This document shows positions 17,329 to 25,237 of a stretch of 64,000 nt of DNA, piece after piece; the first letter of the stretch is position 1; every line of letters starts with the position of its first letter. The position numbers were made by a program, and so were the translations under genes. The notes under the pieces are model-generated. The model saw only the letters and a list, made by a program, of their open reading frames with translations, was not told the DNA's origin and made no database searches. The stretch covers positions 620,001 to 684,000 of the forward strand of contig NZ_KQ948422.1 of NCBI RefSeq assembly GCF_001514065.1, read 5' to 3'. The stretch is from Streptomyces antibioticus. Lineage in GTDB: Bacteria; Actinomycetota; Actinomycetes; Streptomycetales; Streptomycetaceae.

Positions 17329-18779
17329 CCGAATACCGCAACTTCGTCGGTGGCCAATTCCTCGACGGAGCATCGCAGTTCGACGACATCAATCCCGTGG
17401 ACGGCACCCTCGTCGCCCGGGTGCACGAGGCGGACGCGTCCGTCGTAGACCGCGCGGTCCGCGCGGCTCGCAAAGCCCTCGGCGGACCGTGGGGCCGTAT
17501 GACGGTGGCCGACCGGTGTCGCCTGATGCGCGCCGTGGCCGACGAGATCGACCGGCGGGCGGACGACCTGCTCGCCGCCGAGGTCGCCGACACCGGCAAG
17601 CCCGAAGCCGGCGCCCGCCAACTGGACATCGCACGGGCCGCGGCGAACTTCCGCAGCTTCGCCGACGTCGTGGCCGCGGAGGGCGTGGAGTCCTTCCTCC
17701 TTGAGTACGGCGAGGGGCGCCAGGCCCTGAACTACGCGGTCCGCAAGCCGCTGGGGGTGGTGGCCGCCATCGCACCGTGGAACCTTCCGCTGCTGCTGTT
17801 GACGTGGAAACTCGCCCCGGCGCTGGCATCCGGCAACACGGTCGTCATCAAGCCGTCGGAGGAGACGCCCGGTTCGGCCACGGTACTGGCCGAGATCATG
17901 ACGGCCGCGGGCGTGCCCGACGGCGTCTTCAACCTCGTGCACGGCTTCGGAGCCGGCTCGGCGGGCGAACTGCTGACGACGCACCCGGGCATCGACGGGG
18001 TCACCTTCACCGGCTCCTCCGCCACCGGTGCCGGCATCATGAAGGCGGTGGCACCCCGCGTGCGACCGGTCTCCTTCGAACTCGGCGGCAAGAACGCGGC
18101 GTTGGTCTTCGCGGACGCCGACCTCGACGCGACCGTCGAAGGACTGACCCGCTCGGTCTTCGCCAACACCGGCCAGGTGTGTCTGTGCACCGAGCGCGTC
18201 TACATCGAACGCTCGGTCTTCGACGAGGTCAGCGAGCGGCTGGTGGAGCGGGCCCGGTCCCTGCGGCTGGGACGTCCCTCCGATCCGACCACCACCACCG
18301 GGCCCGTCATCTCGGCCGAGCATCAGCGCAAGGTCCTCGGCTACTTCGACCTCGCCGAGCGGGCCGGCGCGACGGTCCTCACCGGTGGCGGAACGGCCAA
18401 GGTGGACAGCGACCTCGCCGGCGGGTTCTGGGTCGAGCCGACGCTGTGGACGGGCTTGACGAACTCGGACCGTGTCGTGCGCGAGGAGATCTTCGGTCCC
18501 GCCGCGGCCCTCATCCCGTTCGACACGGAGGAGGAGGCCGTCTGGCTCGCCAACGACACCGACTACGGCCTCGCCGCCTCCGTCTGGACCACGGACCTGT
18601 CCCGCGGGCATCGGGTCGCCCAGCGCATGGACGTCGGAATCGCGTGGGTGAACACCTGGTTCCTGCGCGAACTGCGCTCGCCCTTCGGCGGCAGGGGCCT
18701 GTCCGGCATCGGCCGGGAGGGCGGTCGGCACTCCCTGGACTTCTACACGGAACCCACCAACGTCTGCGTGGCGATCTGA
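17325..18779 (+). CDS. nbaE: 2-Aminomuconate 6-semialdehyde / 2-hydroxymuconate semialdehyde dehydrogenase
   Basis: This 484-residue NAD-dependent aldehyde dehydrogenase has the general-base Glu in SFELGGKN and the nucleophilic Cys in NTGQVCLCTERV (about 287). The C-terminal RELRSPFGGRGLSGIGREGG signature is typical of the XylG/DmpC/AmnC subgroup acting on muconate semialdehydes; its Arg is the kind used to hold the substrate carboxylate. In this operon, with 3-hydroxyanthranilate dioxygenase and ACMS decarboxylase downstream, the expected substrate is 2-aminomuconate 6-semialdehyde. It may also have to oxidise an aminobenzaldehyde made upstream, since no other aldehyde dehydrogenase is present. 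The ATG at 17325 has GGAAGGAG upstream. Confidence 0.92.
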   Translation: MTEYRNFVGGQFLDGASQFDDINPVDGTLVARVHEADASVVDRAVRAARKALGGPWGRMTVADRCRLMRAVADEIDRRADDLLAAEVADTGKPEAGARQLDIARAAANFRSFADVVAAEGVESFLLEYGEGRQALNYAVRKPLGVVAAIAPWNLPLLLLTWKLAPALASGNTVVIKPSEETPGSATVLAEIMTAAGVPDGVFNLVHGFGAGSAGELLTTHPGIDGVTFTGSSATGAGIMKAVAPRVRPVSFELGGKNAALVFADADLDATVEGLTRSVFANTGQVCLCTERVYIERSVFDEVSERLVERARSLRLGRPSDPTTTTGPVISAEHQRKVLGYFDLAERAGATVLTGGGTAKVDSDLAGGFWVEPTLWTGLTNSDRVVREEIFGPAAALIPFDTEEEAVWLANDTDYGLAASVWTTDLSRGHRVAQRMDVGIAWVNTWFLRELRSPFGGRGLSGIGREGGRHSLDFYTEPTNVCVAI

Positions 18780-19589
18780 ATGCCCATCCCAACCGAAAGC
18801 CACACCGCCAACTGGCTGGCGGCAGCCGACCGGCTGGCCGCAGCGGCATCGTCGGGCACCCCGTGCGACCCCGTGCGCGACCTCATCGGCGCGCAGGATC
18901 TCGATGCCGCGTACGCCGTGCAGTCCGAGCTGATCGAGCGCCGTCTGACGGGCGGAGCACGCATCGTGGGACGCAAGATCGGCCTGACGGCACCGGCCGT
19001 GCAGCAGCAGTTCGGCGTCCACCAGCCGGACTTCGGCGTCCTTCTGGACGACATGATCCACGCGGACTCCGCGGTACTGCCCCTGGGCGACTTCATCGCA
19101 CCACGCGTCGAGGGCGAGATCGCGTTCGTACTGGGAGCCGACCTGGACAACCCCCGGACCACCGTCGTCGACGTGCTGCGGGCCACCCAGTACCTGCTGC
19201 CGGCCATCGAGGTCGTCGACTCGCGCATCCGCGGCTGGGACATCTCCCTCGCCGACACCGTGGCCGACAACGCCTCCTCCGGAGCGGTCGTCCTCGGCAC
19301 CACCGCCTACGACCCGGTCGGCCTCGACCTCACCGAGGTGGCGATGACGCTGGAGCACGCAGGCGAACCGGTCTCCACCGGCACCGGCGCGGCCTGCCTG
19401 GGCTCCCCGGTCAATGCCGTGGTGTGGCTGGCCCGCGAGTGCGCCGCCCGGGGCCGCCCCCTGGCCTCCGGGGAGGTGGTTCTCTCCGGCGCCCTCGGGC
19501 CGATGGTCCAGGTCGACGGACCGGGTCACCACCGGGTCGACATCTCCGGTCTGGGACACGTCGCAGTGCACTTCGAGGAGACAGCGTGA
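18780..19589 (+). CDS. nbaH: 2-Oxopent-4-enoate hydratase
   Basis: A 269-residue MhpD/DmpE-type hydratase of the fumarylacetoacetase superfamily. Typical blocks are GRKIGLTAPAVQQQFGVHQPDFGVL (about 62-86), the metal-binding [13 protein letters not shown] near 114 and AIEVVDSRIRGWD near 145. It adds water to 2-oxopent-4-enoate to give 4-hydroxy-2-oxovalerate in the lower meta-cleavage pathway. The QQ-GV-QPDFG signature separates it from the decarboxylase encoded next. The ATG immediately follows the dehydrogenase stop. A paralogue lies at 35069. Confidence 0.9.
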   Translation: MPIPTESHTANWLAAADRLAAAASSGTPCDPVRDLIGAQDLDAAYAVQSELIERRLTGGARIVGRKIGLTAPAVQQQFGVHQPDFGVLLDDMIHADSAVLPLGDFIAPRVEGEIAFVLGADLDNPRTTVVDVLRATQYLLPAIEVVDSRIRGWDISLADTVADNASSGAVVLGTTAYDPVGLDLTEVAMTLEHAGEPVSTGTGAACLGSPVNAVVWLARECAARGRPLASGEVVLSGALGPMVQVDGPGHHRVDISGLGHVAVHFEETA

Positions 19590-20389
19590 CAGCGCACACG
19601 GCGGCCCACGCGCCGCACATCGAGAACGTCGTCGACCGGCTGGACCTCGCCGAGACGTCACGGACCCCGGTCGGTGACGACGGCACCTGGCCCGCCCTCA
19701 CCCTGGACGAGGCCTACACCGCACAGGCGGCCCTGTTCGCACGCCGCACGGCGCGAGGCGAGCACGAAGCAGGGCTCAAGCTCGGTTTCACGAGCGCGGC
19801 CAAGATGCGGCAGATGGGCGTCTCCGACCTCATCGTCGGCCGCCTCTCCGATGCCATGCGGATCGCGGAGGGCGACGTCCTGGACCGCACGGCCCTCATC
19901 CATCCCCGGGTCGAGCCGGAGGTGGTCTTCCGCGTCGCCCGCGATGTCGACCTGGCCGACCCGGACGCCGATCTCGCCTCCTCGGTCGACGCCGTCGCCC
20001 CCGCGATGGAGATCATCGACTCGCGCTACGAGGGCTTCAAGTTCGACCTGCCGCGCGTCGTCGCGGACAACACGTCGGCGGCCCGCTACGTGACCGGCGC
20101 GTGGGTGCCCGTCGACCCGCAGGCACTGGGCAACCTCGCCGTCACCCTGCGGGTGGACGGACGGGACACCGCCTACGGCTCGACGTCGGCCATCCTCGGC
20201 CACCCGATGCGCACCCTCACGCGCCTCCAGGCGCTCGGCGCCCGCCTCGGACTGCGGCTGCGGGCCGGGGCCGTGGTGCTCGCCGGGGCGGCAACAGCAG
20301 CCGTCCCCCTGCCCGTCGGTCATGTCGAGGTCGCCATCCCGACCCTCGGACGCGTGAGCATCCAGGTCGAAGGAGCACGACATGAGTGA
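19586..20389 (+). CDS. nbaG: 4-Oxalocrotonate decarboxylase
   Basis: This 267-residue protein belongs to the same superfamily as its neighbour but has decarboxylase-type blocks: GLKLGFTSAAKMRQMGVSDLI (about 57-77) and PRVEPEVVFRVARDV near 110, matching DmpH/XylI proteins. It would decarboxylate 2-oxo-3-hexenedioate (4-oxalocrotonate) to 2-oxopent-4-enoate, ideally in complex with the hydratase, because the product is unstable. The two genes overlap through a GTGA junction, which supports complex formation. The start codon is GTG; upstream codons in this frame lie inside the hydratase gene. Confidence 0.9.
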   Translation: MTAHTAAHAPHIENVVDRLDLAETSRTPVGDDGTWPALTLDEAYTAQAALFARRTARGEHEAGLKLGFTSAAKMRQMGVSDLIVGRLSDAMRIAEGDVLDRTALIHPRVEPEVVFRVARDVDLADPDADLASSVDAVAPAMEIIDSRYEGFKFDLPRVVADNTSAARYVTGAWVPVDPQALGNLAVTLRVDGRDTAYGSTSAILGHPMRTLTRLQALGARLGLRLRAGAVVLAGAATAAVPLPVGHVEVAIPTLGRVSIQVEGARHE

Positions 20390-20822
20390 GGCCTACCTCC
20401 TGGACGGCAAGGCCCGTCCGCGCGGACGCTTCCCGCACGCCAAGCGGGCCGGGAACCTCGTGTACGTCTCCGGCACCAGCAGCCGGCTGCCGTCGAACGA
20501 GATCGTCGGCGCCCGCGTCGACGAGCTGGGCACGGTCGATCTCGACATCCGCGCCCAGACCGCGGCGGTCATCGAGAACATCGCCGACATCCTGCGCCCG
20601 ATCGGAGGCGGCCTCGACGACCTCGTCCAGGTGACCGCCTACCTCGTCTCCATGAACGACTTCGGTGGCTTCAACGAGGTCTACGCCCGCTACTTCGACG
20701 AGAACGGCCCGACCCGCACCACCGTCGCCGTCCATCAACTCCCCCATCCCCACCTGCTGATCGAGATCCAGGCGGTCGCCTGGATCGATCCCGCCCGTGA
20801 CACGACACAGGAGCAGCCATGA
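20382..20822 (+). CDS. nbaF: 2-Aminomuconate deaminase (RidA/YjgF family)
   Basis: A 146-residue RidA-family protein: GRFPHAKRAGNLVYVSGTSS near the N-terminus and LLIEIQAVAWID near the C-terminus. In 2-aminophenol and 3-hydroxyanthranilate pathways a protein of this family (AmnD/NbaF) hydrolyses 2-aminomuconate to 4-oxalocrotonate and ammonia. It is longer than housekeeping RidA (about 130 residues) and lies between the decarboxylase and the dioxygenase, which fixes the assignment. Both ends overlap neighbouring genes by 4-8 bases. Confidence 0.9.
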   Translation: MSEAYLLDGKARPRGRFPHAKRAGNLVYVSGTSSRLPSNEIVGARVDELGTVDLDIRAQTAAVIENIADILRPIGGGLDDLVQVTAYLVSMNDFGGFNEVYARYFDENGPTRTTVAVHQLPHPHLLIEIQAVAWIDPARDTTQEQP

Positions 20823-21352
20823 CCGACACAGCCTCCGGCATCACCCCGGCCGTGAACTTCGCCGCCTGGATCAAGGACAACGAGCAGCTGCTCAAGCCCC
20901 CGGTCAACAACCAGGCGATCTTCACCGGCGACGACTTCATCGTCCAGGTCGTCGGCGGTCCCAACCAGCGCACCGACTTCCACGTCGACCCCTACGAGGA
21001 GTGGTTCCACCAGGTCAAGGGCGACATGCACGTCAACGTGATGACGGCGGACGGCGAACGGACCGTTCACATCAAGGAGGGCGAGACCTGGCTGCTGCCC
21101 CGCAACACGCCGCATTCGCCCCAGCGCCCCCACGCCGGATCCATCGGCGTCGTCATCGAGCGCATCCGCGAGGAGGGCACCCTGGAGAAGTTCCAGTGGT
21201 ACTGCCCGAGTTGCTCGGCTCTGGTCCACGAGGTCGAGCTCCAGGTCCGTGACATCGTCGACGATCTGCCCCCGGTGTTCACCGCGTTCTACGAGGACGA
21301 GCAGGCCCGTACCTGCAAGGCCTGCGGGACGCTGCACCCGGGCAAGGGCTGA
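20819..21352 (+). CDS. nbaC: 3-Hydroxyanthranilate 3,4-dioxygenase
   Basis: This 177-residue cupin opens the ring of 3-hydroxyanthranilate with O2 to 2-amino-3-carboxymuconate 6-semialdehyde. Iron ligands and substrate residues are all in place: Arg51, His55, Glu61, His99, Arg103, Glu114, plus the C-terminal rubredoxin-like iron site Cys129, Cys132, Cys166 and Cys169. As I remember the well-studied bacterial enzyme, these match its active-site positions with a constant offset of four. The short bacterial type with the second metal site is therefore clear. This is the strongest functional anchor for the operon. Confidence 0.96.
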   Translation: MTDTASGITPAVNFAAWIKDNEQLLKPPVNNQAIFTGDDFIVQVVGGPNQRTDFHVDPYEEWFHQVKGDMHVNVMTADGERTVHIKEGETWLLPRNTPHSPQRPHAGSIGVVIERIREEGTLEKFQWYCPSCSALVHEVELQVRDIVDDLPPVFTAFYEDEQARTCKACGTLHPGKG

Positions 21353-21359
21353 GCCGGCG

Positions 21360-22373
21360 ATGGCAGACATCATCGACGTGCACACGCACTACGTGCCCCG
21401 AGGCTGGCCGCAGCTGCCGGGCGCGGGACCGAACCCCTGGCTCGACGTGCGGACCGAGAGCGAGGCGGTGATCATGGTCGGCTCACGCGAGTTCCGCAAG
21501 GTCACCGCCAACGCGTGGGACGTGGAGACCCGGCTCGCCGAGATGGACGCCGACGGCGTCGCGGCGCAGGTCATGTCGCCGACACCGGTCTTCTTCTCCT
21601 ACGACCGGGATCCCGAGGAGTCGGCGGCGATCGCACGGATCTTCAACGACCTGGCCCTGGAGATCGCCGCGGGCTCTCCCTCGCGGCTGATTCCCTTCTG
21701 TCAGGTGCCGTTGCAGGACACCGACGCCGCGTGTGCCGAAGTCGAACGCTGCATGGCGGCCGGCCACCGGGGCGTCGAGATCGGCAACCACGTCGGCGAC
21801 CGCGATCTCGACGACGCCGGGATCGTGACGTTCCTCCAGCACTGCGCGGACCTCGGCGCACCGGTCTTCGTCCACCCCTGGGACATGGCCTCCTCGGTCC
21901 GTTCGGACCGGTGGATGGCGCAGTGGCTCGCCGGGATGCCTGCCGAGACCCATCTGTCGATCCTCGCGATGATCCTCGGCGGCACCTTCGACCGCGTCTC
22001 GGACCAGCTGAAGATCTGCTTCGCGCACGGCGGCGGATCGTTCGCCTTCTGGCTGGGACGCATGGAGAACGCCTGGCACCAGCGCCACGATGTCATCGGC
22101 ACCTCCGCCGCACCTCCCTCGCACTACCTCGACCGCTTCTCGGTCGACTCGGTCGTCTTCGACGAGCGGGCCCTGCGCCTCCTGGTCGACACGCTGGGAA
22201 CGGAACGGGTCATGACCGGAAGCGACTACCCCTACCCGCTCGGCGAACGCCCGGTGGGCAACGTCGTCCGCACGGCCGGCTTCCTCGACGAGGCCCAGCG
22301 CGAGCTGGTGTTGTCCGGAAACGCGCGACGGTTCCTCGGCAGCGCCACCGTCGCGGTCGGCACTCCGGTCTGA
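21360..22373 (+). CDS. nbaD: 2-Amino-3-carboxymuconate 6-semialdehyde decarboxylase (ACMSD)
   Basis: This 337-residue amidohydrolase-superfamily decarboxylase has zinc ligands His8 and His10 in DVHTHYVPRG, His in VFVHPWDM (about 175), a catalytic His in CFAHGGGSFAF (about 224) and the Asp of MTGSDYPYPLGE (about 290). These match ACMSD. It removes CO2 from the dioxygenase product before it cyclises spontaneously to quinolinate, giving 2-aminomuconate 6-semialdehyde. The ATG at 21360 lies seven bases after the dioxygenase stop. It is the last catalytic gene of the operon. Confidence 0.94.
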   Translation: MADIIDVHTHYVPRGWPQLPGAGPNPWLDVRTESEAVIMVGSREFRKVTANAWDVETRLAEMDADGVAAQVMSPTPVFFSYDRDPEESAAIARIFNDLALEIAAGSPSRLIPFCQVPLQDTDAACAEVERCMAAGHRGVEIGNHVGDRDLDDAGIVTFLQHCADLGAPVFVHPWDMASSVRSDRWMAQWLAGMPAETHLSILAMILGGTFDRVSDQLKICFAHGGGSFAFWLGRMENAWHQRHDVIGTSAAPPSHYLDRFSVDSVVFDERALRLLVDTLGTERVMTGSDYPYPLGERPVGNVVRTAGFLDEAQRELVLSGNARRFLGSATVAVGTPV

Positions 22374-22735
22374 GGAGCGCCTGACACCGCGCCCCGGCCC
22401 GGGAGACGAACCCGCACGGCTCGACGTCACCCGCACCCTTCCCGGGCCCACCTCGGCGAACTCCGCCCCCCTGCCCGAGACGGCGACCACCCCCATCGCC
22501 CAGGGCCTCACCCACACGGCAGTCGACCTTCACTGCCGAGCGCGCGACCACCGTCGCCTCATCCGCCCTCGAAGCGGCGTCGGCATCCCCCGACAGTTCT
22601 TGGCCGTCAACGGCATTTCCCGCAGACCCACTTGGGCGGTCCCCGCCCCGGCGCACACCCATCCGCGACCACCGCGACGTCACGACGCTGTCCCTGACGT
22701 CCCGGTGGCCGCCGTCCTCACCCAGAGGTGACGAG
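22374..22735. other. 362-base gap without a recognisable gene
   Basis: The gap between the ACMSD and permease genes reads open in places but has a Pro/Arg/Thr-rich composition in every frame and no similarity I recognise. It may hold a weak internal promoter for the permease. I see no strong hairpin or operator. Confidence 0.4.
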
Positions 22736-24076
22736 ATGAGCTCCATCACCCCGCGCACAGTCGCTGCCCCACCCCAGTCGATCCGCAAGGTCGCCCTCGC
22801 CAGCCTGGCCGGCACCGCGCTCGAGTGGTACGACTTCTTCCTCTACGGCACCGCCTCCGCCTTGGTGTTCGGCCCCCTCTTCTTCCCCGGGGCCAGCTCC
22901 CTCGCCGGCACCCTCGCCTCGTTCGGCACCTTCGCCGTCGGCTTCGCGGCCCGCCCCCTGGGCGGAATCGTCTTCGGTCACTTCGGAGACCGGCTCGGCC
23001 GCAAACCGATGCTGGTGATCACCCTGCTGGTCATGGGTGTCGCCACCTTCCTGATCGGAGCCCTGCCCACCTACGCGCAGATCGGGGTATGGGCGCCGAT
23101 CCTCCTCGTCCTGCTGCGTGTACTCCAGGGCATCGCGGTCGGGGGCGAGTGGGGCGGCGGCGTCCTCATGATCACCGAGCGCGCACCCGAGGGACGGCGC
23201 GGCTTCTACTCGGCGTGGAGCCAGGTCGGCATCAACCTCGGCTTCATCACGTCCGCCGGAGTCTTCGCCGCGGTCCAGACGATGTCCGACGAGGCGTTCC
23301 TGTCCTGGGGCTGGCGCATTCCCTTCCTTCTGGGAGCCATCCCCGCGCTCGTCGGGCTCGTCATCCGCCTGAAGGTCGAAGAAACACCGGAATTCCAGAC
23401 CGTCCAGCACGACGGTGGCAAGCAGCGCCTGCCCGTCCTGCACGCCCTGCGCACCCACCCGCGCTCGATCCTGATCGCGGCGGGCGCCCGGATGGCGGAG
23501 AACGGCGGCTCCTACGTCTTCCTCGTGTTCAGCCTCGCCTACGGCAAGCACATCGGGGTCGACAGCGGCCTCCTGCTGACCGGCATCATCATCGCGAACG
23601 TGGTCGAAGGCGCCTCCATGGTGGGGTTCGGCGCCCTCTCGGACCGCATCGGCCGCCGCCCCGTCTACATGGCCGGTGCCGCCACCCTCATCGCCTTCGC
23701 GTTCCCCTTCTTCTGGCTCGTGGACTCCGGCACCCCCGCGCTGGTCTGGCTCGCCTTCGTCATCGCCCTCGGCATCGGTCACGGCGCCATGATCGGAACC
23801 CAGCCGGCCTTCTTCACCGAACTGTTCGGCAAGTCCTCCCGCTACAGCGCGATTTCGCTGGGACACGAACTCGCCTCGGTGTTCGCCGGCGGTCTCTCAC
23901 CGCTCATCGCCACCGCCCTGCTGGCCGCGACCGACTCCTCCTGGCCCATCTCGCTGTACCTCGTCCTCCTCGGCTGTATCACGCTGGTTGCCGTCTATTT
24001 CGCCCGCGAGACGGTGCAGCGCGACGCCCCGCCCGCGCCGACCCCGCAGCTGCAACCGGCCAACACACACCAGTAG
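22736..24076 (+). CDS. MFS permease, metabolite:H+ symporter (MHS) family
   Basis: A 446-residue, 12-helix major facilitator protein. The N-terminal ASLAGTALEWYDFFLYGTAS, the loop motif HFGDRLGRKPML between helices 2 and 3, and RVLQGIAVGGEWGGG are hallmarks of the MHS family (shikimate, alpha-ketoglutarate, proline/betaine and aromatic acid importers). Located at the end of the catabolic operon, it probably imports the pathway substrate, an organic acid, by proton symport. The ATG at 22736 follows AGAGGTGACGAG. The hydrophilic C-terminal tail is Pro-rich. A strong terminator follows. Confidence 0.9.
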   Translation: MSSITPRTVAAPPQSIRKVALASLAGTALEWYDFFLYGTASALVFGPLFFPGASSLAGTLASFGTFAVGFAARPLGGIVFGHFGDRLGRKPMLVITLLVMGVATFLIGALPTYAQIGVWAPILLVLLRVLQGIAVGGEWGGGVLMITERAPEGRRGFYSAWSQVGINLGFITSAGVFAAVQTMSDEAFLSWGWRIPFLLGAIPALVGLVIRLKVEETPEFQTVQHDGGKQRLPVLHALRTHPRSILIAAGARMAENGGSYVFLVFSLAYGKHIGVDSGLLLTGIIIANVVEGASMVGFGALSDRIGRRPVYMAGAATLIAFAFPFFWLVDSGTPALVWLAFVIALGIGHGAMIGTQPAFFTELFGKSSRYSAISLGHELASVFAGGLSPLIATALLAATDSSWPISLYLVLLGCITLVAVYFARETVQRDAPPAPTPQLQPANTHQ

Positions 24077-24088
24077 TGCCCACTCGGT

Positions 24089-24133
24089 ACGCCCGTGCTC
24101 GTCGGCTGCCTCGCGGCCGACGAGCACGGGCGT
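24089..24133. terminator. Strong bidirectional terminator hairpin
   Basis: An 18-bp perfect stem, ACGCCCGTGCTCGTCGGC (24089-24106) with its complement at 24116-24133, closes a 9-base loop between the convergent permease and MerR genes. It is the longest perfect hairpin I found in the window. Confidence 0.85.
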
Positions 24134-24224
24134 CTTGCGGAAGGCGCTCAGGAGTGTGGGCCATGTGCGCACGCGCTCCCAGATCAACGAGAGGTCGAGG
24201 CCTGTTTGTCGATGCTCACCCGGC

Positions 24225-24581
24225 TCAGCCGGCCGCCCGCAGCGGGCATCCGGTGCCCACACGTGCGTCCAGCTCGGCCCGCAGGGCGGCAAGCTGCGCC
24301 ATACGCTCGTCGATCACCTGGATCTTCTCGATGAACAGCGCGGACAACGCCTCGGCGGTGTCGGGTGCGTTCCGCAGTTCCTCGCCGGTCCGTGCGATCT
24401 CGGCCAGCGAGAAGCCGAGCGTCTGCGCGGTACGGACGTACTGCAGCCAGGGCACTGCCTCTGGCGGGAAGTCGCGGTAACCGTTGGCCAGACGCCGCCC
24501 CGTGACGAGACCGACCTTCTCGTAGAAGCGGATGGTGTCCCTGGTCAGTCCCGCTTGCGCGGCCAGCTCCCCGATACGCAC
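24225..24581 (-). CDS. MerR-family transcriptional regulator
   Basis: The 118-residue protein begins with the MerR winged helix VRIGELAAQAGLTRDTIRFYEKVGLV and continues with NGYRDFPPEAVPWLQYVRTAQTLGFSLAEI, then a dimerisation helix and a short Cys-containing tail (GTGCPL). Only one Cys is near the C-terminus, so a metal-binding loop is not obvious. The GTG at 24581 is chosen because GGGGGAG lies just upstream; residues further upstream lack similarity. It faces a small membrane-protein gene across a stretched-spacer promoter with a dyad, the usual MerR target structure. Confidence 0.88.
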   Translation of the reverse strand: MRIGELAAQAGLTRDTIRFYEKVGLVTGRRLANGYRDFPPEAVPWLQYVRTAQTLGFSLAEIARTGEELRNAPDTAEALSALFIEKIQVIDERMAQLAALRAELDARVGTGCPLRAAG

Positions 24582-24602
24582 GACTCCCCCAGAACTGCCG
24601 AC

Positions 24603-24632
24603 TTGACCTTGGACAGTACTCCACTGTTTAGC
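24603..24632 (+). promoter_or_regulatory. MerR-type promoter with central dyad
   Basis: TTGACC (24603-24608) and TTTAGC (24627-24632) are 18 bases apart, longer than optimal. The perfect inverted repeat ACAGT-ACTCC-ACTGT (24613-24627) lies between or over them. MerR proteins activate such promoters by untwisting the spacer. It points toward the membrane-protein gene at 24672. Confidence 0.5.
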
Positions 24633-24671
24633 GTCGTGGCGTCCGTGCAGGAGACCAGCAGGAGCCTCGCC

Positions 24672-25136
24672 GTGTTCCGTCCTTTCCCCCCTTCCCACCC
24701 CGCCTATCTTCGCGTCGTACGCACAAGTGCCTGGTACGACCTCGTGGTCACAGCCGGTTTCGCCACGCCGTGGACCTACGCCCTGGTGCACGATGCACTG
24801 TCGAAGACCGGTGACGCGCTCGGGCTGGGCACCCTGCCCGCCCTCGACCCGATAGAGATCCTCTATGCGAATCTGATGGGTTCAGTGGTGGTCGTCTGGG
24901 CGCTGCTCCGGATCATCAAGCCGCTGCCCGCGCACGGACTGTTCGACGGCATCGCGCGCACGCTTTTCGCCGCATGGCAGGCGTATGCGCTGGCACACGG
25001 TGCGCCGCGATGGCTGACGCTGTTCCTGATTGCCGAGGTGGCGTTCGGTGTCGTCCAGCTTGTGCCGTGGTGGCGGGCTCGACGCACCGACCTTATGGAC
25101 CCTTCCCATGCGCCAGGGGCCCAGTCGCTCCACTAG
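24672..25136 (+). CDS. Small four-helix membrane protein of unknown function
   Basis: A 154-residue protein with four predicted transmembrane helices: roughly residues 18-40 (DLVVTAGFATPWTYALVHDA), 59-78 (ILYANLMGSVVVVWALLRII), 86-105 and 112-132 (LTLFLIAEVAFGVVQLVPWW). I recognise no catalytic motif. The GTG at 24672 is preceded by AGGAG-like sequence, and the MerR-type promoter lies 40 bases upstream, so it is the probable MerR target. Efflux accessory or stress-membrane functions are possible but unproven. Confidence 0.7.
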   Translation: MFRPFPPSHPAYLRVVRTSAWYDLVVTAGFATPWTYALVHDALSKTGDALGLGTLPALDPIEILYANLMGSVVVVWALLRIIKPLPAHGLFDGIARTLFAAWQAYALAHGAPRWLTLFLIAEVAFGVVQLVPWWRARRTDLMDPSHAPGAQSLH

Positions 25137-25237
25137 GGGCAACTGCCTTGCCCGCAACCCGGGATGCCCGTCGCCTCGCCGGCGCCTGCAGGAGCGGGCC
25201 GTCGGCGATCCCAGTCGACAGCCCGCGTGTCGCCCCC

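Noticed and set aside
22374-22735. Possible decayed gene between ACMSD and the permease
   Set aside because: Partly open in several frames but no stretch shows family motifs or a ribosome site, so I describe it only as a gap.
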